The notes beneath the pieces are model-generated. The model saw only the letters and a list, made by a program, of their open reading frames with translations. It searched no databases and was not told where the DNA came from. DNA of 64,000 nucleotides from contig NKIR01000001.1 of the NCBI GenBank assembly GCA_002255985.1, positions 614,914 to 678,913 on the forward strand. Direction: 5' to 3'. The DNA is from Sphingomonadaceae bacterium PASS1. Its GTDB lineage: Bacteria > Pseudomonadota > Alphaproteobacteria > Sphingomonadales > Sphingomonadaceae. Both the position numbers and the translations under genes were made by a program. This document shows positions 52,328-60,885 of this stretch, piece by piece. Each line of letters starts with the position of its first letter. Position 1 is the first letter of the stretch.

Positions 52328-55297
52328 TCAGCTATCGTCCTCAAGCGACAGCAAAGATGCATTGCCGCCCGCGCTCGTTGTGTCGGTCGATGTCGTTCGT
52401 TCCGCGCAAAAGCGGTACAAATAATGCGGTCCGCCTGCTTTCGGACCAGTGCCAGACAAGCCTTCACCGCCAAATGGCTGACTGCCCACTACCGCGCCAA
52501 TCATCGACCGGTTAATGTACAGATTGCCAACGCGGGCAAGGTTTTCGACCAATGCACTGCTTCCCGCAATCCGGCTGTGAAGCCCCATAGTCAGACCAAA
52601 TCCCTTGGTATTCGCCCGTGCGACTGTCGCCTCAAGTTCGCCAGCCTTCCATGTTGCAACATGCACCAATGGGCCAAACCATTCACGGTTCAGATCGTCC
52701 TGATTGTCCAGACGGATAACGGTTGACGGCACATATAGGCCTTGCGCGGGGACGTCTATCTCGTGAACTATTCTGTCCTTCACCTCGGCGCGATAGGCCA
52801 TCAGCTTGTCATAGGAATCCTGATCAATGACAGGTCCGATGTCGGTAGAGGGATCAGCCGGATCGCCAACGTTCAAAGTGTCCATCGCGCCGCGCAGCAT
52901 CTCAAGCGTATGTTCTGCGATATCCTCCTGCAGAAGCAATAACCGCAAAGCCGAGCAACGCTGCCCTGCCGATTGAAAGCCAGAGATGATGATGTCGCGA
53001 ACGACTTGTTCCGACAAAGCCGTGGAGTCGACAATCATTGCGTTAAGCCCACCCGTTTCCGCAATCAGCGGCACCAATGGCCGCGCGTCGTCAGCGAGCA
53101 AGTTGCGCGCAATGGCCTTTGCGGTGGGAACGGACCCAGTAAACACCACGCCGGAAATGCGGACATCGGCGGTCAGAGCAGCGCCAATGTCGCCACCGCC
53201 GGTAACAATCTGAAGCACATCTTCGGGAACGCCGGCTTCATGCGCCAGCGCCACTGCATATTGCCCAATGGCTGGCGTTTGCGGAGCAGGCTTAGCGACC
53301 ACGGTGTTGCCCGTGACCAATGCTGCCGCCACTTGCCCCAAAAATATCGCGAGCGGGAAATTCCATGGCGCAATCGCGACCCACACACCCGTGCCTTCGT
53401 GCCGCAGAACATTCCGTTCGCCCGTCGGGCCGGGCAATTCAACAGGCATTAAATCGGTACGTGCGCGCGCAGCATAATAACGGCAGAAGTCAATCGCCTC
53501 GCGGACTTCGGAGAGCGCATCAGGGATCGTTTTGCGCGCCTCTTGCACCAAAATAGCCATTAACCGGCTGCGGTTTGTCTCAAGCAGGTCGGCCAGTCGA
53601 TCCAGACAGTCCGCGCGCTCGTCCAATGGGGTATGTGACCATGCCGGATAGGCGGCAAGCGCCGTCGTGACCGCGGCCTCTGGGGACGCTGTTGTTTGCT
53701 TGCCCAATTGCACCGGGAGCGCGATGTCCGCTGCTGTTTCCTGCAGGATCAGCGCATCATCCAGATCAATGCCAAGGCTATTCGTCCGCTCTGGTTGGAA
53801 AAGATCAGCAGGCGCTGCGATGGCTGGGTGCCCTATGCCACCAACCGCCATGATTTTCTCTACTGGATCGGCGAGCAGTTCGTCCTCACTGATGGATTGG
53901 TCCGCCATTTGATGCACGAAACTGCTATTGGCGCCATTTTCCAGCAATCTGCGGACCAGATAGGCGAGCAAGTCGCGATGTCCGCCTACCGGAGCATAGG
54001 TGCGGCACTGATAGCCCTCTTCGCGCACAAGACGTTCAAACAGTCCTTCGCCCATGCCATGCAGCCGCTGAAATTCGAAATCGCGATTGTCCCCCGCCCA
54101 TTGCAAAATCGTCGCGACGGTAAGCGCGTTATGCGTTGCAAATGCAGGGCGAATCTTGTGGGCTTCAAACATATCTTTGGCGCACGCAAGGTAGGATACG
54201 TCCGTTGCCGGCTTGCGGGTAAACAACGGAAAGTCGGTTAGCCCCCGTTCCTGCGCATGTTTGATCTCGCTGTCCCAATAGGCACCTTTAACGAGACGCA
54301 CTTGCATGATGCGTGACGTGTTATGGCCCAATGCGTTGGCCCATGCAATGACGGGACGGGCGCGTTTGGAATAAGCTTGCACCGCCATGCCTAAGCCATC
54401 CCAACCGCGCAGTTCACGATCACGGGCGACGCGCTCAATGATATCAAGGCTCATTTCCAGTCGCGCGGCTTCTTCGGCATCAATGGTGAGTTGCACGCCA
54501 AGCGAGGCGGCAGACCGCGCCAATTGCGTGATCATATCGGCCAATTCTGGAACACATGTTGCACTCTGCGCAGTTTCATATCGTGGGTGCAGCGCCGACA
54601 GTTTTACCGAAACGCTATGACCGCGCGCCGCATTGCGACCGACGGCTGCGATAGCCGCGGCGTAGGATTCGAAATATCGTTCTGCATCATTTTTGGTTCG
54701 CGCGGCTTCCCCAAGCATATCGAAACTCGCGGTGAAGCCACGGTTGTCTTTTGATTCCATCCGCTTGATGGCTTCGTCAATATCGCGGCCCATTACGAAA
54801 ACTTGGCCCATCAGCCGCATCGCCGCGCCAACGGCCTGACGCACGAATGGCTCGCCTGCCTTTGCAATCAGGCGCTTCAACGTGCTTGTGCTGTCGCCCA
54901 GAACCGCTTTGCCAAGGACAAGTCCCCAAGTCGCGCTGTTCACCAATAAGCTCGATGACTGCCCCTTATGATTGTCCCAATCCGCTTCCGTCAGCTTGTC
55001 CGCAATCAGCAGATCAGCCGTCTGGGGATCCGGCACGCGCAAAAATGCTTCCGCAAGCGACAGAAGCGCCGTGCCTTCCTCAGTCCCGAGACGGTATTCC
55101 TGCAGAAACTGGTTCACCCAACCGTCGGCTTGCACCTGGCGCAAATCGGCCAGCAGGCTCCGCGCGGTCCGCACAACTTCGGCGCGCGCTGTGCCATCGA
55201 CAGCGGCGGCGACCACCAATGGGGCGAGCACTTCTGGTTCAGACTTGCGATGGAAGGGCCGGATGGCAGTTCGTGCGGATTCGAGTGATGAAGTCAT
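52328..55297 (-). CDS. putA: Bifunctional proline dehydrogenase / L-glutamate gamma-semialdehyde dehydrogenase (PutA)
   Basis: One 989-residue chain oxidises proline to glutamate. The N-terminal PRODH barrel shows LVKGAYWDSEIKHAQERGL near residue 325 and YAPVGGHRDLLAYLVRRLLE near 435; the ALDH half shows APWNFPLAIFLGQVAAALVT, FTGSVPTAKAI, IAETGGLNAMIVDST, SAGQRCSALR with the catalytic Cys, and ERTTSTDTTSAGG at the C-terminus. The N-terminal ribbon-helix-helix of the repressor-type PutA is absent, so this is the short, enzyme-only form (about 1000 residues). Glutamate dehydrogenase at the right end of the window could take the product further. The start ATG 55297 has no strong Shine-Dalgarno site. 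Confidence 0.97.
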   Translation of the reverse strand: MTSSLESARTAIRPFHRKSEPEVLAPLVVAAAVDGTARAEVVRTARSLLADLRQVQADGWVNQFLQEYRLGTEEGTALLSLAEAFLRVPDPQTADLLIADKLTEADWDNHKGQSSSLLVNSATWGLVLGKAVLGDSTSTLKRLIAKAGEPFVRQAVGAAMRLMGQVFVMGRDIDEAIKRMESKDNRGFTASFDMLGEAARTKNDAERYFESYAAAIAAVGRNAARGHSVSVKLSALHPRYETAQSATCVPELADMITQLARSAASLGVQLTIDAEEAARLEMSLDIIERVARDRELRGWDGLGMAVQAYSKRARPVIAWANALGHNTSRIMQVRLVKGAYWDSEIKHAQERGLTDFPLFTRKPATDVSYLACAKDMFEAHKIRPAFATHNALTVATILQWAGDNRDFEFQRLHGMGEGLFERLVREEGYQCRTYAPVGGHRDLLAYLVRRLLENGANSSFVHQMADQSISEDELLADPVEKIMAVGGIGHPAIAAPADLFQPERTNSLGIDLDDALILQETAADIALPVQLGKQTTASPEAAVTTALAAYPAWSHTPLDERADCLDRLADLLETNRSRLMAILVQEARKTIPDALSEVREAIDFCRYYAARARTDLMPVELPGPTGERNVLRHEGTGVWVAIAPWNFPLAIFLGQVAAALVTGNTVVAKPAPQTPAIGQYAVALAHEAGVPEDVLQIVTGGGDIGAALTADVRISGVVFTGSVPTAKAIARNLLADDARPLVPLIAETGGLNAMIVDSTALSEQVVRDIIISGFQSAGQRCSALRLLLLQEDIAEHTLEMLRGAMDTLNVGDPADPSTDIGPVIDQDSYDKLMAYRAEVKDRIVHEIDVPAQGLYVPSTVIRLDNQDDLNREWFGPLVHVATWKAGELEATVARANTKGFGLTMGLHSRIAGSSALVENLARVGNLYINRSMIGAVVGSQPFGGEGLSGTGPKAGGPHYLYRFCAERTTSTDTTSAGGNASLLSLEDDS

Positions 55298-55332
55298 TGC
55301 GGCGCTTTGCCGGATAAAGCACAGGCAGACAA

Positions 55333-55346
55333 GTTTCAGTTGAAAC
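55333..55346. promoter_or_regulatory. Dyad GTTTCA-GT-TGAAAC upstream of putA
   Basis: A perfect 6-bp inverted repeat with a 2-bp centre lies 36 nt before the putA start on the transcript side. PutA is often controlled by an Lrp-type activator; this may be its site or a promoter-proximal operator. No regulator gene is nearby. Confidence 0.4.
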
Positions 55347-55352
55347 GAAATA

Positions 55353-55376
55353 GCCAGCCCTCGATTGAAGGCTGGC
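55353..55376 (-). terminator. Hairpin after the glycine-zipper gene
   Basis: GCCAGCC/GGCTGGC forms a 7-bp stem with a 10-nt loop about 90 nt after the stop of the gene at 55465-55854 and before putA on the same strand. The bases after it on the minus strand (TATTTCGTTT) are a weak T-rich tail, so termination is likely but partial. Confidence 0.5.
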
Positions 55377-55414
55377 GTATCAGATTCAGGCTCAGGCCTG
55401 ATATTTGGTTCCGC

Positions 55415-55448
55415 CCGGATGTGAATAAGGTTCAGGGATCACATCCGG
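55415..55448 (-). terminator. Perfect 10-bp stem just after the glycine-zipper gene
   Basis: CCGGATGTGA (55415-55424) pairs exactly with TCACATCCGG (55439-55448) across a 14-nt loop, 16 nt beyond the stop of the gene at 55465. No T-tract follows on the minus strand, so a protective 3' hairpin is as likely as termination. It could also be a protein-binding dyad in front of putA. Confidence 0.5.
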
Positions 55449-55464
55449 ACGAAATGCTGATATT

Positions 55465-55854
55465 CTATCGATTGCGGCGACAATTGCTGTCCGACTTGTC
55501 GATTGCGCGACCGGCCAAGGCCCCGACGGCTGCACCAATGATGCCACCTTCGGTTTTGTTGCCGCGACGTGCAACTTCGTTCCCAAGCAGACCGCCTGCA
55601 ACTGCACCTATGATGGTGCCGCCCGTGCCCTTGTCGCAACGCGCATTGCCGCGGTAGGCATTGTTGCGATGATAGCGGTCGCCACGACGATATTCACGAT
55701 GATATTCACGACGGTCATCGCGGTCATAACCGTCACCGCGGCTGTAATAGCCATCATCATCACCATTATGGGCAAAAACTGGTGTGGCGGAAAATCCGGT
55801 TACGGCCGTCGCTGCAAGTACCAGTGCACCGATGCTTTTTTTCAAACTTTTCAT
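55465..55854 (-). CDS. Glycine-zipper 2TM-type envelope protein
   Basis: Read from ATG 55854, 129 residues. The signal peptide is KKSIGALVLAATAVTGFSAT..VFA. A long Tyr/Arg/Asp-rich middle (DDGYYSRGDGYDRDDRREYH) precedes the glycine zipper (GGTIIGAVAGGLLGNEVARR, GGIIGAAVGALAGRAID), as in the rickettsial 17-kDa antigen family. There is no lipobox Cys. It is likely in the periplasm or outer membrane. The function in this family is not settled; effects on envelope stability are reported for some members. Hairpins follow its stop. Confidence 0.8.
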   Translation of the reverse strand: MKSLKKSIGALVLAATAVTGFSATPVFAHNGDDDGYYSRGDGYDRDDRREYHREYRRGDRYHRNNAYRGNARCDKGTGGTIIGAVAGGLLGNEVARRGNKTEGGIIGAAVGALAGRAIDKSDSNCRRNR

Positions 55855-56018
55855 TGTCGATACTCCGTTGTTTTCAGGTTTAGCCCGCATTGGGCAATTC
55901 AGCGATTTGCTTTGCCGATAATTGCCTTATGAACATGCATGATTGACCGAATGCTGAACGTCTTTGTTATCTTTTGTTCATATTCAGCTGGCAAATGATG
56001 AACGCACCTGGGAGTTTT

Positions 56019-57044
56019 ATGTCACCGAAGATTAAGCGCCTAGCGCTGGGCATCGGGCTCGCATTTGTCGCCGTTGCGGGCGTCCGAACGATTTACCCAA
56101 GTGACAGCCAAGATATCTCACTCAAGCCACTGCAGCTCAATCCGGACAACCCGGCCATGCGACAGGTGGGCGGCCTAGAATTTATTGCGGCATGGGAATT
56201 ACTTAGCAAGAATGGCGACTTTGGCGGAATTTCCGCGCTTATGGCGTTAAAGGATGGCGGCTTCGTTGGCATCGGCGATGCAGGCACGCTCATTGGCTTT
56301 GGACTTACCAGCGATGCCAGCACCGATCGGCCGTTTATCGTGCCCCTGCCTAGCTTAAACGGACCAGAGAACAGCTATAAGGATCGGGACAGCGAAGGCA
56401 TTGCCTATGACCCGGACAGAGGCCAATTTTGGGTGAGCTTTGAGGCGCATCATGCCATTCGGCGGTATTCCCGCTCCTTTGCCCGTTCTACTGGCATTGT
56501 GCGCCCAGCGGCTATGCAGAACTGGCCGAAAAATAAAGGCGCAGAGAGCCTTATACGGCTTAAGAACGGCCAGTTCATCATTATCGCGGAAAGCGTAGAC
56601 GACGGGACGCACCCTGCCTTGCTGTTTTCCGGCGACCCGATTGAGCGGGGTAGCAATATCACCCAGTTCCGGTTTCGTCCGCCCGTGGGCTATCGCGTCA
56701 CGGACGGCGTGCAGTTACCCGACGGGCGAATCGCATTGGTCAATCGTTCGATTGGATTTCCGCAGGGATTTTCCGCAAAAATATCGCTGCTTAACCCAAA
56801 TGACATCAGCACGAGCACGGTCGCAGCGGGAACGGTAATCGCTTCACTGGCGTCTCCGTTGTTGGTCGACAATATGGAAGGCATTGCTGTCACGACCGAG
56901 GGACCGCAGGTTTACCTCTGGCTTATTTCCGACAACAATTTCAGCATTTTTCAACGAACGATATTGATGAAGTTCCGGCTACCCTCTGCCCCGGACAAGA
57001 AAAAACCGGAGGCAGTGGCTGCCCCCGGTTTTGATTCGCTTTAA
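56019..57044 (+). CDS. Phytase-like esterase (PF13449-type beta-propeller), secreted or anchored
   Basis: ATG 56019 (GGGAG 5 nt before it) gives 341 residues. The N-terminal segment LALGIGLAFVAVAGVRTIY is a signal peptide or anchor. The rest fits the esterase-like activity of phytase family: GGFVGIGDAGTLIGFGL, DSEGIAYDPDRGQFWVSFEA with HAIRRYSR, LIRLKNGQFIIIAES, and DNMEGIAVTTEGPQVYLWLI. The substrate is unknown. Unusually, a bidirectional terminator is embedded in its last 15 codons (57002-57032). Confidence 0.82.
   Translation: MSPKIKRLALGIGLAFVAVAGVRTIYPSDSQDISLKPLQLNPDNPAMRQVGGLEFIAAWELLSKNGDFGGISALMALKDGGFVGIGDAGTLIGFGLTSDASTDRPFIVPLPSLNGPENSYKDRDSEGIAYDPDRGQFWVSFEAHHAIRRYSRSFARSTGIVRPAAMQNWPKNKGAESLIRLKNGQFIIIAESVDDGTHPALLFSGDPIERGSNITQFRFRPPVGYRVTDGVQLPDGRIALVNRSIGFPQGFSAKISLLNPNDISTSTVAAGTVIASLASPLLVDNMEGIAVTTEGPQVYLWLISDNNFSIFQRTILMKFRLPSAPDKKKPEAVAAPGFDSL
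57002..57032. terminator. Bidirectional terminator inside the 3' end of the phytase-like gene
   Basis: AAAACCGGAGGCAG, a TGG loop and CTGCCCCCGGTTTT pair at 13 of 14 positions. On the minus strand it is followed by TTTTTTCTTG and lies 41 nt beyond the rpmB stop, so it ends rpmB transcripts; on the plus strand it lies within the last codons of the esterase gene, giving it a weaker T-tail (TTTTGATT). Coding and terminator share the same bases. Confidence 0.85.
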
Positions 57045-57072
57045 CTACAGGGTACAAAAGCAGCCGTCAGGC

Positions 57073-57363
57073 TTACGCCGCAGCTTTTTGCTTCTTGGCG
57101 ATTTCTTTTTTCACCTTGCGCGCATTTGTCGAGAGCTTCTCGTCCGAAGTCTTCAACAACCAGTTGTCGAGACCGCCAACATGCTCAACCGAACGCAGAC
57201 CGTGGGTCGAAACGCGGAACTTGTAGCCCTGCTCAAGGGCATCCGACAACAAAGTGACATTCTGCAGGTTAGGCAGGAATGTACGCTTGGTTTTGTTGTT
57301 GGCGTGGCTCACATTGTTGCCGACCAGACGGCCTTTACCGGTGAGTTCGCAGATGCGCGCCAT
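57073..57363 (-). CDS. rpmB: 50S ribosomal protein L28
   Basis: ATG 57363 gives 96 residues, a normal alphaproteobacterial length. [20 protein letters not shown] at the N-terminus and [13 protein letters not shown] are the L28 signatures; the C-terminus is Lys-rich ([12 protein letters not shown]). The first zinc-like Cys (C5) is present but a C4 zinc site is not. It is a large-subunit protein, single gene, ending at the bidirectional terminator at 57002-57032. Confidence 0.96.
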   Translation of the reverse strand: MARICELTGKGRLVGNNVSHANNKTKRTFLPNLQNVTLLSDALEQGYKFRVSTHGLRSVEHVGGLDNWLLKTSDEKLSTNARKVKKEIAKKQKAAA

Positions 57364-57494
57364 GATGTATGTCCTGTATAAAATGAGTGTATGCGGAATC
57401 ACTGACCCGCGAAAGTCGCTGCCCCTAACGCTCCACACCGAAAAGGTCAAGCCGATGTGTGGTCAAAAGCAGTAATCTACGCTAGCAAAATAAC

Positions 57495-57950
57495 ATGCCG
57501 TTGTCCAAAGCCCGCGAAATGATGAACGAAGCGCTCAAATTGGCGCGGGCAGCCGCCGCGCAAGGCGAAGTGCCCGTTGGCGCGATTGTCGTCAAGGATG
57601 GGGTCATTATTGGCCGTGGCGCCAACCGCCCGCTTGAGCATCATGACCCCACTGCCCACGCCGAAATCCTCGCCATCCGCTCGGCTGCGGCGCATCTTGG
57701 TAACGACCGCCTTACGGGATGCGACCTGTGGGTGACGCTGGAGCCCTGTGCGATGTGTGCAGGCGCAATCGCCCATTCGCGCATCGCCCGCCTCTATTAT
57801 GGCGCTGAGGACCCCAAGGGCGGCGCTGTGGCGCATGGTCCGCGCTTATTTGAACAGCCCACGGTGCATCATCGCCCCGAAATTTATTCGGGCATATCCG
57901 CCGACGAATCGGCGGAACTGCTACAGGCGTTTTTCAAAGACCGGCGCTAA
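57495..57950 (+). CDS. tadA: tRNA adenosine(34) deaminase TadA
   Basis: The 151-residue zinc deaminase turns A34 into inosine in tRNA-Arg(ACG). The zinc and catalytic motif is HAEILAIRSA (His-Ala-Glu) near residue 55 and EPCAMCAGAI with the Cys pair near 85. GEVPVGAIVVKDGVIIG is also typical. No strong Shine-Dalgarno sequence precedes the ATG. Its stop overlaps that of the convergent dienelactone hydrolase gene (57947-57950). Confidence 0.93.
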   Translation: MPLSKAREMMNEALKLARAAAAQGEVPVGAIVVKDGVIIGRGANRPLEHHDPTAHAEILAIRSAAAHLGNDRLTGCDLWVTLEPCAMCAGAIAHSRIARLYYGAEDPKGGAVAHGPRLFEQPTVHHRPEIYSGISADESAELLQAFFKDRR

Positions 57951-58852
57951 CGCAGATTTTTCCCGAAAAACGCAAGCGTGCGGGCCCAAGACAAGTCTGC
58001 CGCTGCTTTGTCGAAACGGGGCGTGCTATCATTGTGGAAGCCATGCGGCGTGCCCGGATAGAAATGCACCTGAAACGGCTTCTGGTTCGAAATAAGCGCT
58101 GCCTGATAAGGGAGCCAGCCTGCATTGATACGCTCGTCGGCCTCGGCATAATGGATCAACAGCGGCGCCTTAATGGCAGGCACTTCGGACGCAGTTGGTT
58201 GGCGACCATAATATGGCACGGACGCAGCCATTTCCGGATAGGCAACAGCCAACGCATTGCAGACGCCGCCACCATAACAGAAACCCACCGCGCCAACCTT
58301 GCTTGTGCTGTCGGCATGATCGCGCAGGAATTCAAAGCTCGCAAAAAAATCTTCCAATAATTTGCCGGGGTTCAGCTTTGCCTGCAGCTCACGGCCTTTT
58401 TCGTCATTGCCCGGATAACCGCCGAGCGACGACAGGCCATCAGGGCCGAAGGCCATATAGCCGGCCTTTGCCAGACGGCGCACGACATCTTCGATATAGG
58501 GGTTCAGCCCGCGATTTTCGTGAACCACCAATACCGCCGGCTGCTTGCCGCTTGCCTTGGCTGGTCGCGCCAGCAACCCGCTGATGCTGCCATGCCCATC
58601 CGGGCTTTGTACCGTCACCCGCGAGGTTACAATTGCCGGATCGTCGGCTTTTACCTGCTGCGCCAAAGCATAATCCGGCTGCAACTGGTTAAGTATCATA
58701 AGGCCGGTTACGCCCGCAGCCGCGAATTTACCGGCTTCGCGAATGAATTCACGTTTGGTCAGCTTGCCGTGGACATAGCCATCGAAAATTTCCAGAATAT
58801 AGGGATGGAAGTCACTGGCCTTCATGCGTGTCGAAGTATCGGCTTCTGCCAT
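57947..58852 (-). CDS. Dienelactone hydrolase family protein, exported
   Basis: The 301-residue protein has an N-terminal region like the exported DLH group (KREFIREAGKFAAAGVTGLM, then LQPDYALAQQ); no clear twin-arginine pair is present. The hydrolase core has the Cys-type nucleophile GFCYGGGVCNALA, ADERIN with the acid, and GTPHGFHN with the His. It would open lactone or similar esters, in the periplasm if exported. The gene starts 11 nt after the LytTR regulator stop with GGAG in the gap, so it is the third gene of the kinase-regulator operon. Confidence 0.88.
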   Translation of the reverse strand: MAEADTSTRMKASDFHPYILEIFDGYVHGKLTKREFIREAGKFAAAGVTGLMILNQLQPDYALAQQVKADDPAIVTSRVTVQSPDGHGSISGLLARPAKASGKQPAVLVVHENRGLNPYIEDVVRRLAKAGYMAFGPDGLSSLGGYPGNDEKGRELQAKLNPGKLLEDFFASFEFLRDHADSTSKVGAVGFCYGGGVCNALAVAYPEMAASVPYYGRQPTASEVPAIKAPLLIHYAEADERINAGWLPYQAALISNQKPFQVHFYPGTPHGFHNDSTPRFDKAAADLSWARTLAFFGKNLR

Positions 58853-58863
58853 CCATATTCTCC

Positions 58864-59664
58864 TTAATGGACAAACCTGGCCACGACGTCACGGTAGGAA
58901 CGGCTGACTTTGACCTGCGCGCCAGATTCAAGCACAAGGAAGCATTCGCCGTTCGTATGCGGCTTGACCTGCCGGACCTGATCCAAATTGACAATTGTCG
59001 AACGATGGACGCGCTGAAACGTCCTTGGATCGAGGCGTTTTTCCAGGTCCTTCATTGTCTCGCGCAGGATGAGCGAGTTGTCGGCGGTGTAGATGCACAT
59101 ATAGTCGCCAGCGGCATCGATGCGTTCGATACTTTCCACATCGACGCGGAAAATTTGGCCGCGATCTTTGATATTGATAAGCTTTTCAAACCGCGTTGAC
59201 GCCAGGTCATCGTCAATCGAACTCAAATTGTCAGCGGCATTCGGCGCGACTTCATTGATGACGGTACGAAGCCTGTCCAGCTCATCCGATGTGCGCTTGT
59301 CGGCAAGCCTGCTGCGCACACGGTCCATGGTGTCTGCAAGACGTTCCGGTTCGACAGGCTTCATGAGATAATCGATCGCCTGCGCTTCGAACGCCTTAAT
59401 CGCATGTTCCGAATAGGCCGTCACAAAGACGAACAGCGGTGGATCAATATCCATCACGCCCTGAACAACCGAAAAGCCATCAAATCCGGGCATCTGAATG
59501 TCGAGAAACACGAGATCGGGTTTCAGCGTTTTAATCTTGCGAATGGCTTCCCGACCGTTGTGGCAGGTGGCGACGATTTCGATGTCGTCGAACGGCTGTA
59601 GCCTTAATTCAAGGCCTTGGATCGCCAGCTTTTCATCGTCGACCAATATTGTACGAATGCTCAT
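58864..59664 (-). CDS. LytTR-family response regulator
   Basis: The 266 residues hold a receiver domain (TILVDDEKLAIQGLELRLQP, phosphoacceptor Asp near 55 in LVFLDIQMPGFDG, FVTAYSEHAIKAF, Lys in YLMKPVEPE) and a LytTR DNA-binding domain from about 165 (IFRVDVESIERIDAAGDYMC, FQRVHRSTIVNLDQVRQVKP). The start overlaps the kinase stop (ATGA at 59661-59664). LytTR regulators bind pairs of short repeats. It is most likely phosphorylated by the kinase encoded upstream. The target may include the downstream hydrolase. Confidence 0.95.
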   Translation of the reverse strand: MSIRTILVDDEKLAIQGLELRLQPFDDIEIVATCHNGREAIRKIKTLKPDLVFLDIQMPGFDGFSVVQGVMDIDPPLFVFVTAYSEHAIKAFEAQAIDYLMKPVEPERLADTMDRVRSRLADKRTSDELDRLRTVINEVAPNAADNLSSIDDDLASTRFEKLINIKDRGQIFRVDVESIERIDAAGDYMCIYTADNSLILRETMKDLEKRLDPRTFQRVHRSTIVNLDQVRQVKPHTNGECFLVLESGAQVKVSRSYRDVVARFVH

Positions 59665-60797
59665 GCGGATATTTTTCCTTGCTGCTTAGCCCCCGTATGA
59701 TTGTCTTCCCCTGCGATAATCCGACTTTGATATGGTAGTTCCAACAAAACCTCAAATCCCCCGTCCGCTTTTACATAATGTTCAAAGCGTTGGTCTTCGC
59801 CATAAGCTTGTGAAAGTCGCTCACGCGTGTTGGCCATACCAACACCGGTGGAGAGGCTGTGATCTTGCTGCCCGGGCTGCAAGCCCAGTCCAGTGTCCGA
59901 TACGGTAATCCGCACTCTTTGACCGACGAGTTGAGCGGTGACGGAAATGTCGGCACCCTCTTCTTTCGGCGTCACCGCATATTTGATGGCATTTTCCACC
60001 AATGGCTGCAGGAGAAGTGAGGGCACCAAAGCGTTTTCGACAGCGGGCTCAATCGTGAAATATGTCCGCAGCCGTTCTTCAAAACGCATCTTTTCGATAT
60101 CAAGATACAGCTTCAACGTCTCAACCTCTTGCGTCAGCGGTACCTTGGCCGCCGCTTCGTTGATGAGGGTGAAGCGCAAAAATGACGATAGCCGCGACAA
60201 CATGGCATTTGCCTGCTCCGTCTGCTTCAGCAGCACGAGCGTAGAAATGCTGTTCAATGTGTTGAATAGAAAGTGCGGGTTCAACTGATACCGCAACATC
60301 GTCAGCTGCGCGCTGGTGGCCTGCGCCTCCAGCCGCATCATCTGGTCCGCTTGTTCTTCCGCGCGCACGAAATAATTGATCGCGTAGTAAAGCGCAGACC
60401 AGGCCGCCAACAGCACGGAGTTAATGTAGATCGCAGCGAGCCATAACTGTGCAAAAGGCGTTTCATCCACCCCGTCACGAATGGTTTGAAGCACCCACAC
60501 GTCAATATAAGCATAGCCAATCGTGGCCAAGGACACCGCGACGAACGTCAGGCTCCACGTAATAAATGGCCGCTGATCAATCAGGAAGCGGTAAATAACC
60601 GATAGCAAAAGCGTTATCGAATAACCCGTGACCGCTGAAATCAGGATGGGCACAAGGAAGCTGACAGGCTGCCCTTGGGCAATCCCCGACGCAGCGCGCA
60701 AAATGACTGCGCCGGCCCATCCGGCTGAATGGAGATTCCAAAACGCACGATTTTTATCGGCAAAGAAGGGTTTGTCTGTAAGCTCAAGCACCGCCAT
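59661..60797 (-). CDS. LytS/YehU-type sensor histidine kinase
   Basis: The 378-residue membrane kinase has about four N-terminal hydrophobic helices (AGAVILRAASGIAQG, FLVPILISAVTGYSI, FITWSLTFVAVSLATIGYAY, LWLAAIYINSVLLAAWSALY). The phosphoacceptor region is QLNPHFLFNTLNSISTLVLL with the His, and the ATPase domain has LVENAIKYAV and SDTGLGLQPG and GVGMANTRERLSQAYG. There is no recognised extracellular sensor domain, so the signal may be sensed in the membrane. It is coupled to the LytTR regulator gene by an ATGA overlap. The divergent HD gene begins 88 nt away. Confidence 0.94.
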   Translation of the reverse strand: MAVLELTDKPFFADKNRAFWNLHSAGWAGAVILRAASGIAQGQPVSFLVPILISAVTGYSITLLLSVIYRFLIDQRPFITWSLTFVAVSLATIGYAYIDVWVLQTIRDGVDETPFAQLWLAAIYINSVLLAAWSALYYAINYFVRAEEQADQMMRLEAQATSAQLTMLRYQLNPHFLFNTLNSISTLVLLKQTEQANAMLSRLSSFLRFTLINEAAAKVPLTQEVETLKLYLDIEKMRFEERLRTYFTIEPAVENALVPSLLLQPLVENAIKYAVTPKEEGADISVTAQLVGQRVRITVSDTGLGLQPGQQDHSLSTGVGMANTRERLSQAYGEDQRFEHYVKADGGFEVLLELPYQSRIIAGEDNHTGAKQQGKISA

Positions 60798-60885
60798 AAA
60801 ATCGGTCTAGCCGCATTTTGCGCGCGCATGAAGCACTTGTTTCATCACAAGGACATGATAGGGTTTTGGGGAGAGGATACCGACC

